Of a stretch of 14,679 bases of DNA, positions 13,667 to 14,679 are shown piece after piece. Origin of the DNA: JBBROH01 sp038229595 (lineage in GTDB: Bacteria > Chloroflexota > Chloroflexia > QHBQ01); NCBI GenBank assembly GCA_038229595.1, contig JBBROH010000110.1, positions 1 through 14,679 of the forward strand. The letters run 5' to 3'. Each line of letters opens with the position of its first letter. Position 1 is the first letter of the stretch. The notes under the pieces were generated by a model. It saw only the letters and a program-made list of their open reading frames with translations. It was not told the DNA's origin and made no database searches. The position numbers and the translations under genes are program-made.

Positions 13667-14679
13667 GGGTTGCTGCTCGCCTGTTCTTCCAGCACGGGGC
13701 TGGCGGGATTGCCTGGGGCTGGCGGGTCGGCGGGGCTGGGTAGGGCTGGCTGGTTGCCGCCACCGGCCTCCCCCAGCGGGGCGGCGGCCACTTCGCTCTT
13801 GAGCAGCCGCTTGGCGGCGGTGATCGCCCGCAGCAGCCGTTGATTGAGCAGGCTGGTCAGGACGCTGCCGCCACCCACCTTCGGCGGCTCGTCTACGCCG
13901 CGCACGCGTAGCATACCAGCCGCGTCAAGGTTGAAGCGGTTCTCCTCGTCCACTGGCTGTTCGCCAACTACTACGCTGCTGGCAACCTCTATCGCGCCTT
14001 GCGGGCTGACCACGCTAGGCGACATCACTTGGGCCTCCCGCTCAATCGTCGCGCCTGCGAGAGTGAAGGCAGCCCCAACTAGTGCGCCGACCCCCACCGC
14101 CAACTCGCCCTCGCTGACCGCCCAGCGGCGCACCTGGCAGTTCGCACCCAGCCCGATGCTGGTGGCGTGAACGCTGCGGATGCGGCAGCCGCTGCCCACC
14201 TCCACTCGCCCGCCCGCGATGATGTAGCCGCTGACCGTCGCTTCCTCCTCCAAAGTCACGTCGCCGAGGGCGTAGATGTGGCCGCGCAGGGCTGCCTTGC
14301 GCCCGACCCGCACGTTGTGGGCAAAGATGTTGCCGCTGCCACTACTATTGGCGGGGAGAACCACATCGCGCTCAAGCTCCTGCTTGCGGCGGGGATAGAG
14401 GTCCCCCTGCCACTCTGCCGCTGGTGGGCTAAGAGGCTGGCGGGGGCCAACCGGCTTGCGCGGAGCAAGTACTGCTGTGTTCTCAGCGTGGGCCTTCTCG
14501 CGCTCGTCCAGCTTGGTCGCCACCCGCTGGCGGTCAACGAAGGTGGGGACGGCCTCGTAGATCGTTGCCAGCAATTGGCGGGCAGCGGAGATGCTGGACG
14601 GGTCGAGGCTGGCGGCTAGCTGCTGCGCCCTCTCGTACATCTTGCGTAGCACCTCATCGGTAAGCTGGCCGGTCGCCGC
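13663..14679 (-). CDS. Bactofilin-like polymer-forming beta-helix protein (5' end beyond right edge)
   Basis: The reading frame is open to the window edge: 9 codons (AATGQLTDE) precede a GTG at 14652 that has no convincing ribosome site, so the true start is probably outside. Numbered from that GTG (329 residues): a helical N-terminal region (1-60), a Pro-rich linker (about 60-95), then a bactofilin/polymer-forming beta-helix-like stretch (about 95-228). The last has short hydrophobic strands at regular spacing, for example GNIFAHNVRVGRKAALRGHIYALGD split by turns, GGRVEVGSGC and ATSIGLGANC. A C-terminal amphipathic helix region (RLLRAITAAKRLL) and a Pro/Ala-rich tail follow. Bactofilins assemble into nucleotide-free filaments that often sit at the membrane. 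Similar beta-helix repeats also occur in acyltransferases, but no catalytic His or hexapeptide-enzyme signature is seen. Its stop overlaps the next gene's start by 4 bp. The call is by fold resemblance. Confidence 0.72.
   Translation of the reverse strand, partial: AATGQLTDEVLRKMYERAQQLAASLDPSSISAARQLLATIYEAVPTFVDRQRVATKLDEREKAHAENTAVLAPRKPVGPRQPLSPPAAEWQGDLYPRRKQELERDVVLPANSSGSGNIFAHNVRVGRKAALRGHIYALGDVTLEEEATVSGYIIAGGRVEVGSGCRIRSVHATSIGLGANCQVRRWAVSEGELAVGVGALVGAAFTLAGATIEREAQVMSPSVVSPQGAIEVASSVVVGEQPVDEENRFNLDAAGMLRVRGVDEPPKVGGGSVLTSLLNQRLLRAITAAKRLLKSEVAAAPLGEAGGGNQPALPSPADPPAPGNPASPVLEEQASSNP

Noticed and set aside
13640..13970. Shared EQPVDE string in the bactofilin-like protein and the start of the coiled-coil protein
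   Set aside because: Only six residues match and the flanks differ; too short to call a duplication.

Overview
The window reads as a stretch of ordinary chromosome from a GC-rich bacterium, most likely a member of the Chloroflexota. This placement is inferred from the three C-terminal SLH repeats with the 'TRGQ..KI' style common in that phylum, from a PgsA1/PimA-type phosphatidylinositol pathway in a non-actinobacterial setting, and from frequent TTG/GTG starts. It has not been proven. No rRNA, tRNA, CRISPR array, insertion sequence or phage gene was seen. Coding density is high and the genes fall into several short transcription units.

Layout, left to right. (1) 1-342, minus: the N-terminal part of a histidine/aromatic ammonia-lyase, running off the left edge. 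(2) 343-503: a divergent promoter region. (3) 504-1760, plus: a DUF4380/aldose-1-epimerase-like protein. (4) 1857-4458, plus: a three-gene operon behind a near-consensus sigma-70 promoter. It encodes a PHP phosphoesterase, a PimA-like GT4 glycosyltransferase and a CDP-alcohol phosphatidyltransferase resembling mycobacterial phosphatidylinositol-phosphate synthase. (5) 4459-4621: a gap with a 7-mer-based palindrome and a -10 box almost touching the next start codon. (6) 4622-7823, plus: a tightly overlapping four-gene unit of tRNA CCA-end nucleotidyltransferase, a small membrane-anchored unknown, a SAM methyltransferase and an orphan PxpB (5-oxoprolinase subunit B). (7) 7845-10373, minus: a secreted cell-surface protein with a glycoside-hydrolase-like TIM barrel, a CBM6/35-like module and three SLH repeats, under its own promoter with an operator-like palindrome. 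(8) 10505-14679, minus: two genes overlapping by 4 bp, a bactofilin-like beta-helix protein open at the right edge and a 1053-residue membrane/coiled-coil protein.

How they fit together. Operon 4 looks like a phosphoinositide/glycolipid head-group pathway: PgsA1-like makes PI-phosphate, a phosphatase is needed to give PI, and PimA-like mannosylates PI. The PHP enzyme is an attractive candidate for the phosphatase step. Unit 8 looks like a membrane-attached scaffold of unknown function. The surface enzyme (unit 7) and the epimerase-like gene (unit 3) are both carbohydrate-related, and both have inverted repeats over their promoters.

The best candidates for something undescribed are the bactofilin-like plus giant coiled-coil pair (10505-14679) and the PHP/PimA/PgsA1 operon (1857-4458). 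Neither can be proven from sequence alone.
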